Assembly: GCF_009689585.1 (NCBI RefSeq)
Contig: NZ_AP018694.1
Span: forward strand, 1,875,001-1,939,000
DNA from: Aquipluma nitroreducens
Lineage (GTDB): Bacteria; Bacteroidota; Bacteroidia; Bacteroidales; Prolixibacteraceae
Direction: 5' to 3'
Length of the DNA stretch: 64,000 nucleotides
Every line of letters begins with the position of its first letter. Positions within the stretch are counted from its first letter, which is position 1. Below the pieces are notes generated by a model. The model had not been told where the DNA came from, ran no database searches, and worked only from the letters and a program-made list of their open reading frames with translations. Shown here piece by piece: positions 11,039 to 21,425 of the stretch. Made by a program: the position numbers and the translations under genes.

Positions 11039-11527
11039 TTTAAAATATCGGCAAAGATTTTCTTTTCTTATTTTCAAAAGACTGAGCAGATTAAATATAT
11101 TACTTCGAATTGAAGCCAATTCTTTAATTTTTCAGATTTTCTATTTTCCGCATAGATCACTTCTATTTTCTTTCGGCAAATTCTATTTTTTACACAGTAT
11201 TCTAATAATTACAACTAGCTCAATAGAAAATTGCTATTCCCAAACAATAGCAGGTGAAACAGCCAAAATAAACATAAGTAAAAACAAATAAATCCTGATA
11301 AAGCAACTAAAAAATAAAAAATAAATGCCAATACCACATATCACCATAATAATTAATCAAAAGAAAATCATTAACTTGCAAAGCATTAGATTAAATTGTG
11401 CTTAGATTCTGGAAAAGAAGTTGATTAGGGGTAATTAACTTAGTGTTTTTTGCGACGTGAAGACCATAAATAAGCCATTTATTAAAGAAGCTGTCTATAT
11501 TTAGATACCAGGCGTAGCTAAGTCTAA

Positions 11528-14500
11528 ATGATTGATATGGAAAAGGGTAACCCTACTTCAGAAAAAGTAGGAAAAGCTGTTATTGATTTTGAAGACATGA
11601 TTGCTGAAAGCAGAGGAACTGCCTCAGAAAATATCGCATTTTTACACCCGGAAGAGTATAAAAGTATTATTGAGCTTTCAGTAGTAGGAATTTTAATCGG
11701 AGATAGTACCGGGAAAATAATCAGTTGGAACAATGCATTGGAAAACCTTACTGGTATTAAACAATCGAATGCGATCGGATTAAATATCTGGGATATCCAT
11801 TATCAATTATCTCCAAAAGAATTTAAAACTCCAGATTTTTTTAATATTCTCGAAAAAAGATTACTTGGTATTATCAACGAATCAGGCTATTGGAAAAGGC
11901 AGGTTTATGAACAAAAGATGACCCGTTTAGATGGTACTGATATAACTGTTGAAATATCAACTTTCGTCACAGCATCTCAAAATGGAAATTTATTGGTCGT
12001 AACCCACAGAGACATCAGTGCCCAGGATCATTTGGGAATGACTTTGGCGATACAGAATGAAGCATTATCCAAACTCAATAAATTCGCTATAGAATTGTCA
12101 AAGTCTACACTTGAAGATGGACTGGAAGCTATCATTACCAAGCGAATCAAAGATTTTACAGGTGCAATTGGTGCAATTTTCTCTGAGTATAGCCCTGAAA
12201 ACAGAACATTAACGCCTAAACATATTGAACTTGATTCGGGCTTGTTAGAAACTATCGTAACCTTGCTCGATAAACATGTACATAAAATATATACAGTTGT
12301 AAGTGATTACACTTATCATGAATTAACGACAAATACCATTAAGTTCCATGGCTCATTGTCTGAAGTTCATTCCGGAACTATCCCGCATGCTGTTGGACTG
12401 ACTGCACAAGCCATACTAAAAGCTGATCGTTTTATCGAAGTATCTTTCCTTGTTGAGGGAAAGCTCTACGGCACCTCTATACTTGCGATGGGCAAACATC
12501 GGCTTGATCCGTCGATTGAGATTCTTGAAAATTTTATTTCGCTTGCAGCTGCCGAATTGAGACGAAAACGGTCGGAGGAAGCTCTTTTGAAGAGCGAAGA
12601 AATGATGCGAACGATTACCGAAAATGCTGCCGACATTATTCTGAAACTGGATGATGAGGGAACCATTATTTATACAAGCCGGGCTTTCCCGGGTTATAAA
12701 AAGGAAGATGTAATTGGTAAGAATTTTTGCGACTGGACGGCAACAGAGTATCATCCCGTAATGCGACAAGCCCTCGAAGACGTATTTAGCAAGTCCATAT
12801 CCCAGACCTATCAATCCAAAGCATTGGGAATTAATCATGAAATCCGCTGGTTCTTATCACGGCTTTCACCTGTAATCGTTGAAGATGTGGTGAAAAATGC
12901 AGTATTAATTTTGAGCGATATTACTGAAAGAGAAAAGGCCGAAGGAGCGCTAAAGGAGAGCGAAGAAAATTACCGCGTGATTGCTCAATCCATGATTGAT
13001 GTCATTTTTATAATTGACCGCTTTGGAAAACAACTTTTCTTTAATAATGTGGTTGAAAAGGTTCTTGGATATAAGGTCGAAGAAGTTGTTGGCAGATCAT
13101 TTGCCGATTTTTTATCAAAAGAAAATATTCCTGGATATCTTATTCAGCTTGAAAATATTTTTTCGAACGGCGAAATATGCAATTTTATAACTCAAATCTA
13201 TCATAAAGACGGATATCTGGTCGATGTTGAAATCAATGTTAAACGGATAAAGCTGAAGGGTGAATTTGTTGGTCAGGGAACAATCAGAGACATAAGTGCA
13301 AAAAAGCGTGCAGAAGAAGAGTTAAAGAATACCCTAGACCGTAACATCGCGCTGCTGGGAGCTATTCCTGATCTGATGTTTGTTTTCGATTCAAACTGCA
13401 AAATTGTTGATTTTCATTCCGAGTCACATAATCAGCTGATTGTAAGTCCGGAGCTGTTTCTTGGCAAACTTGTTGACGAGTTATTACCTCACGAAGTCGT
13501 GATTATTACAAAGGAAAAAGTTGAAGCGGTATTAGCTTCAGGCGAACCAGATTATTCTACCTATGAATTGCAGATTGGCGATGAGTTAAAGTATTTCGAA
13601 TCCAGATATGTACCTTGCGGAAATAAAGAAGTTTTATCAATAGTACGAGACATTTCTGAACGAAAGAAGATTGAAGAATCGTTGAACGTAGCCATTGAAA
13701 GCTATATAGATATTTTCAATTCGGTATCGGAAGCAATCTTTGTATTAGACAAATCAGGAACTTTTATTGACATCAATAAAGGCGCTGAAAAAATGTACCA
13801 GTATACTAAAGATGAATTTGTTGATCTATCGCTTCAATCAATTGCTGCCAATGAAAAAAATGAGTTTATAGATGTTCAGAGTATCCTAAAGCAAGTTTAC
13901 GAAACCGGAACTTCTGCATCATTCAATTTTTGGGCTGTTCGAAAAAATGGCGAGATTTTCCCGAAAGATGTATTTGTAAATAAAGGCAAATATTTTGGCA
14001 AAGATGTATTGATTGCCACTGCGCGCGACATTACCGAACAGAATCAGGCAGAAGAGCGGATAAAATCTAAGAACGAGGAACTTCAAAAAATCAATGCAGA
14101 AAAAGACAAGTTCTTCTCCATTATCGCTCACGATTTGCGTAGTCCGTTTGCAGCATTTCTTGGATTAACCCAAATGATGGTACAAGACCTTCCATCGCTC
14201 AAATTGGATAATATTCAGGAAATTGCTTTATTGATGAGGGACTCAGCTACCAATTTACACCGGTTACTCGAAAACTTATTGCAATGGTCGCGACTTCAGC
14301 AAGGAATGGTTGCATTTGATCCTCACTATTTTCTTTTAGTCGAAAAAATAAATAGCGGTTTACGTCCGGTAATGGAAATTGCATCAAATAAAGGTGTTGA
14401 AATAGTGGTAAATATCCCTGATGGGATGTATGTACTGGCAGATGAAAATATGTTGGAATCAACCATCAGGAATTTAGTTACCAATGCCGTTAAATTTACA

Positions 14501-14788
14501 GATAAAGGTGGAAAGATATTAGTATCGGCGCAAGCTGAAAACCAGAGTGGGGTTCAGATCTCGATCAAAGATACGGGTATCGGCATGAATGAAAAAACTC
14601 TGGAAAATCTTTTCAGAATAGGCGAACTGAATTGTCGCCCCGGAACCAACGGCGAGCCAAGTACCGGCTTAGGGTTGATCCTGTGCAAAGATTTCATTGA
14701 AAGGCATGGCGGGAAAATATGGGCTGAAAGTACCGAATTTATGGGAAGTACATTTCATATTCTACTCCCGAACTCAAGTAAAAACTAA
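11528..14788 (+). CDS. Multi-PAS sensor histidine kinase
   Basis: A 1,086-aa sensor kinase with no visible membrane segment, so probably cytosolic. Order: PAS (about 40-160), a GAF-like region (about 185-345), then four more PAS units (about 355-480, 482-600, 605-720 and 722-845), most ending in the usual D(I/V)(T/S)E or DISA(K) linker. Then come the HisKA dimerisation domain with FFSIIAHDLRSP (phospho-acceptor His868) and the HATPase domain: N box NLVTNAVKFT (from residue 982), G1 DTGIGM (Asp1015) and G2 STGLGL. There is no receiver domain, so the partner response regulator must be encoded elsewhere. The start ATGATTGATATG offers a second Met three codons later. Ligand unknown. Confidence 0.93.
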   Translation: MIDMEKGNPTSEKVGKAVIDFEDMIAESRGTASENIAFLHPEEYKSIIELSVVGILIGDSTGKIISWNNALENLTGIKQSNAIGLNIWDIHYQLSPKEFKTPDFFNILEKRLLGIINESGYWKRQVYEQKMTRLDGTDITVEISTFVTASQNGNLLVVTHRDISAQDHLGMTLAIQNEALSKLNKFAIELSKSTLEDGLEAIITKRIKDFTGAIGAIFSEYSPENRTLTPKHIELDSGLLETIVTLLDKHVHKIYTVVSDYTYHELTTNTIKFHGSLSEVHSGTIPHAVGLTAQAILKADRFIEVSFLVEGKLYGTSILAMGKHRLDPSIEILENFISLAAAELRRKRSEEALLKSEEMMRTITENAADIILKLDDEGTIIYTSRAFPGYKKEDVIGKNFCDWTATEYHPVMRQALEDVFSKSISQTYQSKALGINHEIRWFLSRLSPVIVEDVVKNAVLILSDITEREKAEGALKESEENYRVIAQSMIDVIFIIDRFGKQLFFNNVVEKVLGYKVEEVVGRSFADFLSKENIPGYLIQLENIFSNGEICNFITQIYHKDGYLVDVEINVKRIKLKGEFVGQGTIRDISAKKRAEEELKNTLDRNIALLGAIPDLMFVFDSNCKIVDFHSESHNQLIVSPELFLGKLVDELLPHEVVIITKEKVEAVLASGEPDYSTYELQIGDELKYFESRYVPCGNKEVLSIVRDISERKKIEESLNVAIESYIDIFNSVSEAIFVLDKSGTFIDINKGAEKMYQYTKDEFVDLSLQSIAANEKNEFIDVQSILKQVYETGTSASFNFWAVRKNGEIFPKDVFVNKGKYFGKDVLIATARDITEQNQAEERIKSKNEELQKINAEKDKFFSIIAHDLRSPFAAFLGLTQMMVQDLPSLKLDNIQEIALLMRDSATNLHRLLENLLQWSRLQQGMVAFDPHYFLLVEKINSGLRPVMEIASNKGVEIVVNIPDGMYVLADENMLESTIRNLVTNAVKFTDKGGKILVSAQAENQSGVQISIKDTGIGMNEKTLENLFRIGELNCRPGTNGEPSTGLGLILCKDFIERHGGKIWAESTEFMGSTFHILLPNSSKN

Positions 14789-14805
14789 TAATCTTCAAAA
14801 TCAAA

Positions 14806-14831
14806 AAGGTCGATTAACCGGCCTTCTGTTT
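14806..14831 (+). terminator. Terminator after the histidine kinase gene
   Basis: AAGGTCG (14806-14812) pairs with CGGCCTT (14819-14825) with one T-G pair around a six-base loop, followed by CTGTTT. It lies 18 bases after the kinase stop codon. The T tract is imperfect. Confidence 0.55.
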
Positions 14832-14977
14832 ACTGCATAATTGCTGTGAAAGGTTCCCCAATGACAATTTCAGATGCAGGTGCTTTAAACATTGCTCCGT
14901 TTTAATTTCCTTCAGAAATCACTCCAAATCTTTTAGACGTTTGATGGGTGCATCCGATTTCGTTCTCTAAAAATGGA

Positions 14978-16045
14978 TCAAAACCATTTCCTCTTCCTGA
15001 AATAAATCAGCAATCCAAGCGTAATAACAATCAGGATTATCCAAAAATACAGGTAGCCATATTTGAAATGCAATTCGGGCAAGTTATCGAAGTTCATGCC
15101 ATAAACTCCAGCGACAAATGTTAACGGAATGAAGAAAGCGGAGAAAACTGTCAAAACTTTCATAATCTCGTTGGCTTTGCTATCCAGATTGGCATGGTAA
15201 ATATTCATCTGGTCATTCAACATCATCTGGTAAATCTCGATCGATTCGGTGGCCTGCATCACCAAATCGTTTAAATCCTGAAAGTATTTCATGTTTTCGT
15301 CAGCGATAAAACCCGATTCGTTTTCGATCAGCCGGTGCAAAATTTCTTTGACCGGACGAACGTTCTTCCGCAGGAAATTAATCTCAGTTTTGTGCTTATA
15401 AATTTTTTGCATCAATCCTTTGGGTTGGTTGGGCGTAAAAATCTGAGCTTCAGTTTTTTCGATCATATTCCCAAGGGTCTCAATAATCAAGAGGTAATTG
15501 TCAACAATGGTATCAAGCAAGGCATAAGTCAGGTAATCAGCACCTTTCCTACGCAAACGACCTTTGCTTTTGCGAATACGGTCACGAATCGGATCGAAAT
15601 AATCGCCTACTTTTTCCTGAAGCGTAATAAGGTACGAATCGTCCAGTATCAAAGATATTTGCTCAGAACTCAGCCTGTCCGTTTTTTCATCGTATTCCAG
15701 AAGTTTTAAGATTACGATCATCAATTTCTCGGTTTCAGTAACCTTGGGGCGCTGATCGGTATTCAGCATATCTTCGAGCAACAATCCATGAATTTCGAAC
15801 AAATCGCCCAATTTTTGAATCACTCCGGCATCGTGCAATCCATCAATATTAATCCAACTGACTTTGTCCTTTTCAATATAGGGCATGCAATCATCAAGCT
15901 CATCGGGTTCCGTTTCAACAAAATCATCAATGGAATAATTGAGTAATCGAATCCTAACCTTTTCAAGCTTTTTTGTACCCAAATGGATAAGCGAGCCAGG
16001 CATTTGTCCTGAAGCTGCTTTTCTGTCGTTTAGAAATCGTGCCAT
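14978..16045 (-). CDS. corA: CorA family magnesium/cobalt transporter
   Basis: A 355-aa inner-membrane channel. Residues 1-290 are the cytosolic funnel domain. The C terminus has two transmembrane helices (VFSAFFIPLTFVAGVYGM and YFWIILIVITLGLLIYF) joined by a loop with the YGMN signature that marks the CorA pore entrance. The Arg/Lys-rich tail RKRKWF is also typical. It mediates Mg2+ (or Co2+/Ni2+) uptake driven by membrane potential. It ends divergently from nothing and lies 77 bases from the PPK2 gene on the same strand, which is transcribed first. Confidence 0.95.
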   Translation of the reverse strand: MARFLNDRKAASGQMPGSLIHLGTKKLEKVRIRLLNYSIDDFVETEPDELDDCMPYIEKDKVSWINIDGLHDAGVIQKLGDLFEIHGLLLEDMLNTDQRPKVTETEKLMIVILKLLEYDEKTDRLSSEQISLILDDSYLITLQEKVGDYFDPIRDRIRKSKGRLRRKGADYLTYALLDTIVDNYLLIIETLGNMIEKTEAQIFTPNQPKGLMQKIYKHKTEINFLRKNVRPVKEILHRLIENESGFIADENMKYFQDLNDLVMQATESIEIYQMMLNDQMNIYHANLDSKANEIMKVLTVFSAFFIPLTFVAGVYGMNFDNLPELHFKYGYLYFWIILIVITLGLLIYFRKRKWF

Positions 16046-16121
16046 TATTGGTATCCGTTTGAATTAAGTATTGATGCGAAATAAGCATAATGTTTCATTG
16101 TTCACAAGCTTTCTCCTGTTT

Positions 16122-17015
16122 TCATTTCGAATCACTTTTATCGTCATCTTTCTTTCGACTATACCGGTCAGGTACGAAAGTCTGATCCGACATTGGTGTT
16201 CTGACATAGTCCTGAGATTCGATGCGAGGAGGAAAAACAATTGGTTCCGAAGGTAATTCCTCGTATGGAATCAAGCTCAGCATGTGACTGATACAATTGA
16301 GCCGTGCCAGTTTTTTATTATCGGCCGGAACGACAAACCAAGGAGACTCTTTGGTATCGGTATGTATAAACATTTCGTCTTTTGCTTTGGAGTATTCCAC
16401 CCATTTCTCGCGCGATTTCACATCCATCGGGCTCAGTTTCCAGCGTTTAGTCGGATCATTCAACCGATCCTGAAAGCGATTCTCCTGTTCTTCATCAGAA
16501 ACCGAAAACCAATATTTAATCAGGATAATTCCTGAACGGATAAGCATTTGTTCGAATTTAGGGCAACTTCTGAAAAATTCTTCATACTGATCATCGGTAC
16601 AAAACCCCATTACATGCTCAACTCCGGCCCGATTGTACCAGCTTCGATCGAACAATACAATCTCTCCGCCAACAGGCAATTTCTCGACATATCGCTGAAA
16701 ATACCATTCCGACTTTTCCTTCTCTGTTGGTGTCCCCAAAGCTGCAATTCGGCAAATACGCGGATTGAGTGGCCCCGAAATTCGCTTAATCACTCCACCT
16801 TTCCCGGCAGCATCGCGGCCCTCAAAAAGCACAACTACCTTCAATTGCTTTTGCTTCACCCATTCCTGAAGTTTGATTAACTCAATCTCAAGTTTCCTCA
16901 ACTCTTTATTGTATTTCTTTTTGCTGATCAATCGGTGATCTTTCTTCTCGGGTTCAATGTGTTTAAGGTGCTTGCCTCCATGTTTCGAATGTTTCTTTTC
17001 TGAATTATTGCTCAT
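16122..17015 (-). CDS. ppk2: Polyphosphate kinase 2
   Basis: A 297-aa cytosolic enzyme of the PPK2 family, which transfers phosphate between polyphosphate and nucleotides. The N-terminal 50 residues are basic and His-rich. Walker A GRDAAGKGG is at residues 66-74 and Walker B-like FDRSWYNRAGVE starts at Phe122. Lid-type arginines appear in KRWKLSPMDVKSREKW. A single PPK2 domain of this size is class I-like, but whether it prefers ADP or GDP, and synthesis or use of polyphosphate, cannot be settled by reading. It sits upstream of corA on the same strand; polyphosphate chelates Mg2+, so a link is plausible but inferred. Confidence 0.93.
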   Translation of the reverse strand: MSNNSEKKHSKHGGKHLKHIEPEKKDHRLISKKKYNKELRKLEIELIKLQEWVKQKQLKVVVLFEGRDAAGKGGVIKRISGPLNPRICRIAALGTPTEKEKSEWYFQRYVEKLPVGGEIVLFDRSWYNRAGVEHVMGFCTDDQYEEFFRSCPKFEQMLIRSGIILIKYWFSVSDEEQENRFQDRLNDPTKRWKLSPMDVKSREKWVEYSKAKDEMFIHTDTKESPWFVVPADNKKLARLNCISHMLSLIPYEELPSEPIVFPPRIESQDYVRTPMSDQTFVPDRYSRKKDDDKSDSK

Positions 17016-17247
17016 GATATGCGATTTTAAATATCCTGAAAGTTAAGAAACATCAGGCAGTTAATCAACAAAAAGTTAGAAGACTGAAGACCGGAGAACT
17101 TAGGTCATGAATAGGTCATGATTATCATTAAGTCATTCAATTGTCAATGATTGTCAACAGGCTCACCTTTTACCATAAATGACAAACCTTGTCCTTACAT
17201 CCCGAATTCTTCCGGCTTCGGACTCCAGACTTCCAACTTAAATTCCT

Positions 17248-17255
17248 TACATTTG
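17248..17255 (+). promoter_or_regulatory. -7 promoter box for mfd, decides the start codon
   Basis: TACATTTG matches TAnnTTTG. Transcription would begin around 17262, so the upstream in-frame ATG at 17151 would not be on this mRNA. That supports a TTG start at 17274 or 17268 for mfd. No clear TTTG is seen at the -33 position. Confidence 0.5.
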
Positions 17256-17273
17256 CACCTTAATATTTTGATT

Positions 17274-20200
17274 TTGGAGCGGAAGGATTTTAGGAATCTG
17301 TTCAAAAAGCACGATCTCACCAACGAATTGTGCAATTTATTGAATACCCCGGGTGAAAAGATTCACCTGCAGGGACTCGTTGGCTCATCGCGAAGCATTT
17401 TAACCAGTTTACTTTCCGAAGAAATACCAAAAACATTCGTTATTTGCCTGAACGACAAAGAAGAAGCAGCTTATTTTTATGACGATCTGAATATTCTTCT
17501 TCCTGAATCGCCCGTACTGTTTTTCCCTTCGTCGTACAAACGATCGGTGAATTATCAGACCATCGAACAGGAAAACATCATTCTGCGAACCGAAGTACTC
17601 AACCGGTTGAAAGCCGAAAATCAGTTGCTCATTGTTACTTATCCTGAAGCTTTGGTCGAAAAGGTAATTTCGGGTGAAGGACTGGCTTCGTACACATTTC
17701 AGGTGACTAAGGGCGATAAACTTTCCATCGAATTTGTGAACGAAGTACTGTTTGAATACGGTTTCGAGCGGGTCGATTTCGTTTATGAACCCGGACAGTA
17801 TTCCATTCGCGGAAGCATCGTTGATGTATACTCGTTTTCGAGCGAAGATCCGTACCGCCTCGACTTTTTTGGCGACGAAGTGGATACCATTCGCAGTTTC
17901 GATCTCGATAACCAGATTTCGAAAGAAGCACTGACCCGAATTAGCATCATTCCAAACATCCAGCAAGATTTAAAAGACGAAAAACGCATCAGCTTTCTCG
18001 ATTTCATTCCGGCCAATTCCTTGCTTTTACTGAATGATATTCAGCTAATTATTGATCAAATACAATATAATTTCGATCAGACGATTGAAAAGTCAGAAGA
18101 CGAAGATGAACGCAAAATGTGGTTCGACAAATTACTTTCAGGCGTAATTTTTGCTAAAGAAATCAAACCTTTCACCTGTGCCGAATTTGGGCAAAAAATC
18201 TATTTCAAGCATTCAAAAATAATTACCTACCACACCAATCACCAACCGGTTTTCCACAAAAATTTCGACATGCTTGCCGAAAACCTGGTTGACTATCAGA
18301 ATTTCGGTTTCACCAATTATATTTTATCGACCAATGTTTCGCAAACCGACCGACTGAAGGCGATTTTCGACGACAAAGGCTTGAACGTTAGTTTTCGTCC
18401 GGTAGATTTTACCTTACACGAAGGATTTATCGATCACGACCAGAAGATTTGCTGTTACACCGATCACCAGATTTTTGAACGATACCACCGTTACGAAGTG
18501 AAAACCCGCAAGGCCGAGCGCGACAGCATCACGTTTAAAGAACTGAATAAGCTGCATCAGGGCGACTGGGTGGTTCATGTCGATCATGGTATCGGAAAAT
18601 TCATGGGACTGGTAAAAACCGAATTCGATGGGAAACTTCAGGAGGCAATCCGGTTAAGTTATAGAGACAACGATGTGTTGCTGGTGAGCATTCATAACCT
18701 GCACCGCATCTCGAAATACAAAGGGAAGGACGGCACCGAGCCCAGCATCAGTAAATTGGGAAGCGGAGCCTGGCAAAAGCTGAAAGACCGCACCAAGCTA
18801 AAGGTCAAAGACATTGCGAAAGAGTTGATTGAGTTGTACGCCGCCCGCCGTCAGGAACTGGGATTTGCTTTTTCGCCCGATTCGTACCTTCAGAATGAGC
18901 TGGAAGCATCATTCATTTACGAGGATACGCCAGATCAGGTGAAATCGACCATCGCCGTGAAGGAAGACATGGAAAAGGAAATTCCGATGGATCGGCTGGT
19001 GTGCGGCGATGTGGGTTTCGGAAAAACTGAAATTGCCATCCGCGCGGCATTTAAAGCCGTGGCCGACAGTAAACAGGTAGCCGTGTTGGTTCCAACAACT
19101 ATTCTGGCGCTTCAACATTTCAAAACTTTTACCGACCGGCTTGCCGATTTCCCAGCGAGGGTCGAATACATCAGCCGGTTGCGAAGTGCCCCTCAGGTAA
19201 AACAGGTTTTAGAGGATACAAAAGAGGGGAAAGTGGACATCCTGATCGGCACTCATAAACTGGTTGGTAAACAAGTAGTTTTTAAAGATCTGGGATTACT
19301 GATTGTTGATGAAGAACAGAAATTTGGCGTTTCGGTGAAGGAAAAGCTGAAACAAATGAAAGTGAATGTGGACACGCTCACGCTGACTGCCACGCCAATT
19401 CCGCGTACGTTGCAGTTTTCGATGATGGGCGCCCGCGACTTATCGATCATTCAGACACCGCCGCCCAACCGATACCCGATACAAACCGAATTACACGAAT
19501 TCGGTGAAGATATTATCCGTGAAGCCATTCAGTATGAATTGGCTCGTGACGGACAGGCATTTTTTCTCCATAACCGGGTGTCGAATATTTACGAGGTTGA
19601 GGCTGTCATCAAAAAGATTGTGCCAGGAGTTCGCACGATTGTCGGGCATGGGCAAATGGAGGGTGAAAAGCTCGAAAACGTGATGATGAGTTTTATTAAT
19701 GGTGAATTCGACGTACTGATTTCAACCACCATTATCGAATCGGGTTTGGATATTCCGAATGCAAATACGATCATCATCAACCATGCAGAGAACTTCGGGT
19801 TGAGCGATTTGCACCAATTGCGTGGTCGGGTTGGCCGCTCGAATAAAAAAGCATTCTGCTACCTTTTGGCGCCACCACTTTCGACAGTAACGCCCGAAGC
19901 ACGCCGACGCCTGCGCGCCATCGAAGAGTTTTCGGAACTGGGAAGCGGGTTCAACATTGCCATGCAGGATTTGGACATTCGCGGCGCCGGAAACCTTTTG
20001 GGTGCCGAACAGAGCGGCTTTATTGCTGATATTGGGTTCGAAACCTATCACCGAATCCTGAACGAAGCCATTCAGGAACTGAAACAAACCGATTTTAAAG
20101 AACTTTTCAAGGACGAAAAAGAAGATTCGTCGCAAGCCTTCCTGAACGTAAAATTTGGCAGCGATTGCCAGATTGATACCGATTTACAACTGCTGTTTCC

Positions 20201-20612
20201 CGAAAAATATATACAAAGTACTTCGGAGCGAATGTTGCTTTACCGAGAATTGGACAACCTTGAAAGCGAAGAAGCTTTGGTGCAGTTCGAAGCCGGGTTG
20301 GTCGACCGATTTGGAAAATTACCGAACGAAAGTATTGAATTGATTGAAGTGGTTCGCCTGCGATGGGCAGCTATAAAAGTGGGAATGGAAAAAATTATCC
20401 TGAAGAACCACAAAATGGTTTGCCACTTTATTTCCGATCCGCAATCGGTGTTTTACCAGTCGCCAACATTTAGCCAGGTACTTCGCTACGTGCAAACCCA
20501 CCCTCAAACCTGCCGAATGAAAGAAGGTAACAACAAGTTATCGCTGACTTTTGATAAGGTAAAGAGTGTGAAAAAAGCGAAAGAGATGCTGGAAGGGGTT
20601 GGGGAAGAATAA
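17274..20612 (+). CDS. mfd: Transcription-repair coupling factor Mfd
   Basis: An SF2 DNA translocase that removes RNA polymerase stalled at DNA damage and recruits the UvrABC nuclease. From the N terminus: UvrB-like region, RNA-polymerase interaction domain (GDWVVHVDHGIGKFMGLV), helicase motor with Walker A DVGFGKTEIA, DEEQ box (LLIVDEEQKFGV), motif VI-type LRGRVGRSNKKAFCYLL, and the C-terminal TRCF domain. About 1,112 aa with the TTG start at 17274 (LERKDFRNLF). The frame is open back to an ATG at 17151, but those 41 residues do not look like Mfd and lie before the promoter box. A TTG at 17268 is equally possible. Confidence 0.95.
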   Translation: MERKDFRNLFKKHDLTNELCNLLNTPGEKIHLQGLVGSSRSILTSLLSEEIPKTFVICLNDKEEAAYFYDDLNILLPESPVLFFPSSYKRSVNYQTIEQENIILRTEVLNRLKAENQLLIVTYPEALVEKVISGEGLASYTFQVTKGDKLSIEFVNEVLFEYGFERVDFVYEPGQYSIRGSIVDVYSFSSEDPYRLDFFGDEVDTIRSFDLDNQISKEALTRISIIPNIQQDLKDEKRISFLDFIPANSLLLLNDIQLIIDQIQYNFDQTIEKSEDEDERKMWFDKLLSGVIFAKEIKPFTCAEFGQKIYFKHSKIITYHTNHQPVFHKNFDMLAENLVDYQNFGFTNYILSTNVSQTDRLKAIFDDKGLNVSFRPVDFTLHEGFIDHDQKICCYTDHQIFERYHRYEVKTRKAERDSITFKELNKLHQGDWVVHVDHGIGKFMGLVKTEFDGKLQEAIRLSYRDNDVLLVSIHNLHRISKYKGKDGTEPSISKLGSGAWQKLKDRTKLKVKDIAKELIELYAARRQELGFAFSPDSYLQNELEASFIYEDTPDQVKSTIAVKEDMEKEIPMDRLVCGDVGFGKTEIAIRAAFKAVADSKQVAVLVPTTILALQHFKTFTDRLADFPARVEYISRLRSAPQVKQVLEDTKEGKVDILIGTHKLVGKQVVFKDLGLLIVDEEQKFGVSVKEKLKQMKVNVDTLTLTATPIPRTLQFSMMGARDLSIIQTPPPNRYPIQTELHEFGEDIIREAIQYELARDGQAFFLHNRVSNIYEVEAVIKKIVPGVRTIVGHGQMEGEKLENVMMSFINGEFDVLISTTIIESGLDIPNANTIIINHAENFGLSDLHQLRGRVGRSNKKAFCYLLAPPLSTVTPEARRRLRAIEEFSELGSGFNIAMQDLDIRGAGNLLGAEQSGFIADIGFETYHRILNEAIQELKQTDFKELFKDEKEDSSQAFLNVKFGSDCQIDTDLQLLFPEKYIQSTSERMLLYRELDNLESEEALVQFEAGLVDRFGKLPNESIELIEVVRLRWAAIKVGMEKIILKNHKMVCHFISDPQSVFYQSPTFSQVLRYVQTHPQTCRMKEGNNKLSLTFDKVKSVKKAKEMLEGVGEE

Positions 20613-20666
20613 ATTCTTAATTGCCCAAATAACTCGATTCGAATAATTTTCCAGACAGGTTAGTAG

Positions 20667-20966
20667 TTATTGAAATTTTAGTTTTTGAGGATCTTGTCTG
20701 CTGTCGTAAATTCTTAGAATATCGATATAATCTTTTCTGTCGCGATAAAATAGGGCATTATGCCTGGTTATTATGCATTTACGAACCTTTTTCTTTCTAT
20801 GAATTATTGGAAACTGCCTCGGATTTAGAGAAATTTGATCAATCAGTTTTTCAGTGATTTCAATAAACTGATTTACTACTTTATCGCCCCAATTGTCATC
20901 AAGGTATTCAAGAATGGATTCAAAATCCTTTTCCGATAATGGGGACCAAATAATTGGCTTAGGCAT
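20667..20966 (-). CDS. ParE/RelE-type toxin
   Basis: A 99-aa basic protein of the ParE/RelE fold: IIWSPLSEKDFESILEYL at the N terminus, a central helix pair, then the strands VRKCIITRHNALFYRDRKDYIDILRIYDSRQDP. The latter matches the toxin core, where ParE members poison DNA gyrase and RelE members cleave mRNA on the ribosome. Which target applies is unknown. Its start overlaps the end of the upstream gene by 8 bases, the usual antitoxin-toxin arrangement. Confidence 0.85.
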   Translation of the reverse strand: MPKPIIWSPLSEKDFESILEYLDDNWGDKVVNQFIEITEKLIDQISLNPRQFPIIHRKKKVRKCIITRHNALFYRDRKDYIDILRIYDSRQDPQKLKFQ

Positions 20967-21207
20967 TGTTGTATTTCTTGCGGGCAGTCGCCATCACTTT
21001 CTCATGGGCAATTCCTTTTCCAGAATCAATTTCGTCAATGGCATCAGCAATTCCATTTCTCTGTTCTTCAGTCAGTTTTTCCCAATCGGCTAAATCGTTT
21101 TTCTCATTGATAAAATTGACCAAAACGCCATAGAACTCTTCCAATCTACTCTTCTCTAAAGAATCAATTTGTCGAAATATCTTCAGTTTTAAATCAGATG
21201 TGGTCAT
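20959..21207 (-). CDS. Putative antitoxin of the ParE-like toxin
   Basis: An 82-aa acidic helical protein (TSDLKLKIFRQIDSLEKSRLEEFYGVLVNFIN, then a Glu/Asp-rich middle and IAHEKVMATARKKYNNA). It has no recognisable DNA-binding ribbon. It precedes and overlaps the toxin gene by 8 bases, so the pair is likely co-translated. The GIAHEKVMATARKKY ending recalls a family of Bacteroidota antitoxins that cap the toxin with their C-terminal helices. The assignment rests mainly on its position. Confidence 0.7.
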   Translation of the reverse strand: MTTSDLKLKIFRQIDSLEKSRLEEFYGVLVNFINEKNDLADWEKLTEEQRNGIADAIDEIDSGKGIAHEKVMATARKKYNNA

Positions 21208-21425
21208 CGCTTTCTTTTTTTCAAAGGTACAATTTCTACAACAAATTTCCAGTCCTAATTCCTTTTCTTGTCCCCATCTGCAATTAATCCTTACAGATTT
21301 TGATGCTAGTAAGACAATGGCAATTGATCAAATACCGGCAAAATCATTTCACGGATTCTCTTGTGTACATCCGACAAATCGATAGTTTTGTGTTACATTT
21401 AAATCGTATAAATTAAACCTTTACA

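Larger units (their letters stand above)
10571..11527. other. 957-base gene-free interval with a candidate small RNA
   Basis: No protein gene is credible here. The left part (10571-10940) is AT-rich with nothing recognised. The centre holds a candidate small RNA with a strong terminator, listed separately. The right part (11040-11527) is very AT-rich and should contain the promoter and 5' leader of the histidine kinase gene. I did not find a good TAnnTTTG box there. Confidence 0.5.

Noticed and set aside
19722-20135. 137-aa and similar minus-strand frames inside mfd
   Set aside because: Antisense shadows of a well-conserved gene.
20667-21207. HigBA or RelBE as a specific name for the toxin pair
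   Set aside because: The toxin fits ParE/RelE broadly, but the antitoxin has no diagnostic DNA-binding fold, so a specific name is not supported.
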